Assembly: GCA_900554625.1 (NCBI GenBank)
Contig: USHP01000120.1
Span: 1-6,341, forward strand
Source of the DNA: an uncultured Eubacteriales bacterium
GTDB lineage: Bacteria; Bacillota; Clostridia; Oscillospirales; Oscillospiraceae
Direction of reading: 5' to 3'
DNA length: 6,341 nucleotides
A program made the translations under genes and the position numbers. The notes under the pieces were generated by a model. The model worked only from the letters and a program-made list of their open reading frames with translations. It made no database searches and was not told the DNA's origin. The number at the start of each line of letters is the position of its first letter. The stretch's first letter is position 1. Positions 5,500-6,341 of this stretch are shown piece after piece.

Positions 5500-6341
5500 A
5501 TGCGCAAATTGATGTGGCTGACCCTGGGATTTGGACTTGCCTGCGCCCTGTGCGCCTACTGGCTTGGAAACGGCAGTGTACTTGCGTTGGCAGCCTTTGC
5601 CTGGGCAGGTTTTCTCGCCATCCGGCAGAGACGACTTTCCCGGCTGGGGCTGCTGGTTTGGGGATTGGCCGCCGGATGCAGCTGGTTTTGCTTGTTTCAT
5701 ATGTGGTTCCTGAATCCGGTGATTTCCTTGGATGGCAATCAGAAACCTGCTGTGATTTGTGCACAGGACTACAGTGTCCCAACGAAGTATGGCAGCGGTG
5801 TGTCGGGCAGAATGGAGTATGAGGGGAAATCCTATGCGGTATATGCCTACCTGGACGGAAACCAGCAAATCTGCCCGGGAGATACCGTAAGTGGAACCTT
5901 TCGCTTTCGTGTAACCGTACCAGGAGGCGAGGAGGAAGCAACCTATCATCGAGGCGATGGCGTGTTTTTGCTGGCATATCAGGAAGATGAAATTGCCATT
6001 ACCCGCTGCCGGAACCTTTCCTGGCGGGAGTATCCTGCTGTATTGCGAAAAGAAGCGGGGAAACTTCTGGAGGAAACCTTTCCGGAGGATACATACCCCT
6101 TTGCCAAAGCCCTGCTTCTGGGCGATACGGAGGACCTGGACTATAAAACGGATACCAATTTGAAAATCAGCGGCATCCGGCATGTGGCAGCAGTTTCCGG
6201 ACTGCATGTATCGATTTTGTTTGCCTTGCTCAGTTTCGTCACATTCCGTAAACCATTTCTAACGGCACTGCTGGGATTTCCGCTGTTGTTGCTGTTTGCT
6301 GCTACGGCAGGGTTTACACCCTCTGTCAACCGGGCGTGCAT
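5500..6341 (+). CDS. comEC: ComEC/Rec2-type DNA uptake channel, N-terminal part (runs off the window)
   Basis: The frame opens at ATG 5500, eight bases after AAAGGAGG (5484-5491), and is still open at the window end after 280 complete residues, so the 3' end is missing. ComEC forms the inner-membrane channel that brings single-stranded DNA into the cell in natural transformation. Hydrophobic stretches near residues 6-20, 27-41 and 50-70 are N-terminal membrane segments. A soluble part of about 120 residues follows, fitting the DUF4131 (OB-fold-like) domain. Then come the family signatures ALLLGD (204-209), GIRHVAAVSGLH (225-236) and GFTPSVNRA (271-279), with membrane segments between the last two. 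The C-terminal metallo-beta-lactamase domain often found in the family would lie outside the window. It follows alaS after 71 bp containing a hairpin terminator. Codon use is less biased than in alaS. Family assignment is firm; presence of ComEC alone does not show that the organism is competent. Confidence 0.93.
   Translation, partial: MRKLMWLTLGFGLACALCAYWLGNGSVLALAAFAWAGFLAIRQRRLSRLGLLVWGLAAGCSWFCLFHMWFLNPVISLDGNQKPAVICAQDYSVPTKYGSGVSGRMEYEGKSYAVYAYLDGNQQICPGDTVSGTFRFRVTVPGGEEEATYHRGDGVFLLAYQEDEIAITRCRNLSWREYPAVLRKEAGKLLEETFPEDTYPFAKALLLGDTEDLDYKTDTNLKISGIRHVAAVSGLHVSILFALLSFVTFRKPFLTALLGFPLLLLFAATAGFTPSVNRAC

Noticed and set aside
2540..5977. A 1145-codon open frame on the minus strand running antisense to all of alaS
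   Set aside because: It has no ribosome binding site or recognisable domain and crosses the T-box, the terminator and part of the comEC-type gene. The strong C/G third-position bias of alaS removes stops from the opposite strand, which explains its length.
5473..6207. A 244-codon minus-strand frame at the right end
   Set aside because: It is antisense to a clear comEC-type frame with a strong ribosome binding site and signature motifs.

Overview
The window looks like ordinary chromosome from a low-to-moderate GC Gram-positive anaerobe of the Bacillota, class Clostridia, and probably an Oscillospirales-type gut bacterium. The evidence is a canonical T-box leader in front of alaS, strong GGAGG-type ribosome binding sites, sigma-A-like promoters (TTGCAA/TATAAT and TTGACA/TAAAAT) and the Firmicutes-type sequences of the proteins. 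The genus is not determined, and the class assignment rests on impression rather than a search.

Layout from left to right. Positions 1-350 carry no convincing gene. They hold a strong intrinsic terminator for the leftward guaA gene (204-256) and a possibly structured stretch in the guaA 3' untranslated region (273-338). Positions 351-1331, minus strand, encode a GMP synthase made only of the ATP-pyrophosphatase and dimerisation domains, with no glutamine amidotransferase domain. The intergenic stretch 1332-1596 is divergent, with one promoter for guaA (1384-1412, minus) and one for the next gene (1484-1511, plus). Positions 1597-2439, plus strand, encode a PfkB-type pyridoxamine/pyridoxal kinase. 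Positions 2440-2788 hold a promoter and a complete alanine T-box riboswitch ending in an intrinsic terminator. Positions 2789-5428 encode full-length alanyl-tRNA synthetase. A hairpin terminator (5439-5466) follows. The window ends inside a comEC-type DNA-uptake channel gene (5500 to the right edge).

The genes do not form a single pathway. guaA (purine synthesis) and the vitamin B6 kinase (cofactor salvage) are divergent. alaS is controlled by its own tRNA-sensing leader: uncharged tRNA-Ala should favour antitermination and so raise synthetase expression. comEC may be expressed from alaS readthrough, because no separate promoter is evident in the 71-bp gap, which contains a hairpin with a short T-run.

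No previously undescribed multi-gene system is visible. The points most worth a second look are the amidotransferase-less GMP synthase, a four-cysteine cluster in the C-terminal domain of the alanyl-tRNA synthetase, the repeat-containing 3' untranslated region of guaA, and the unusual translation start region of the B6 kinase.
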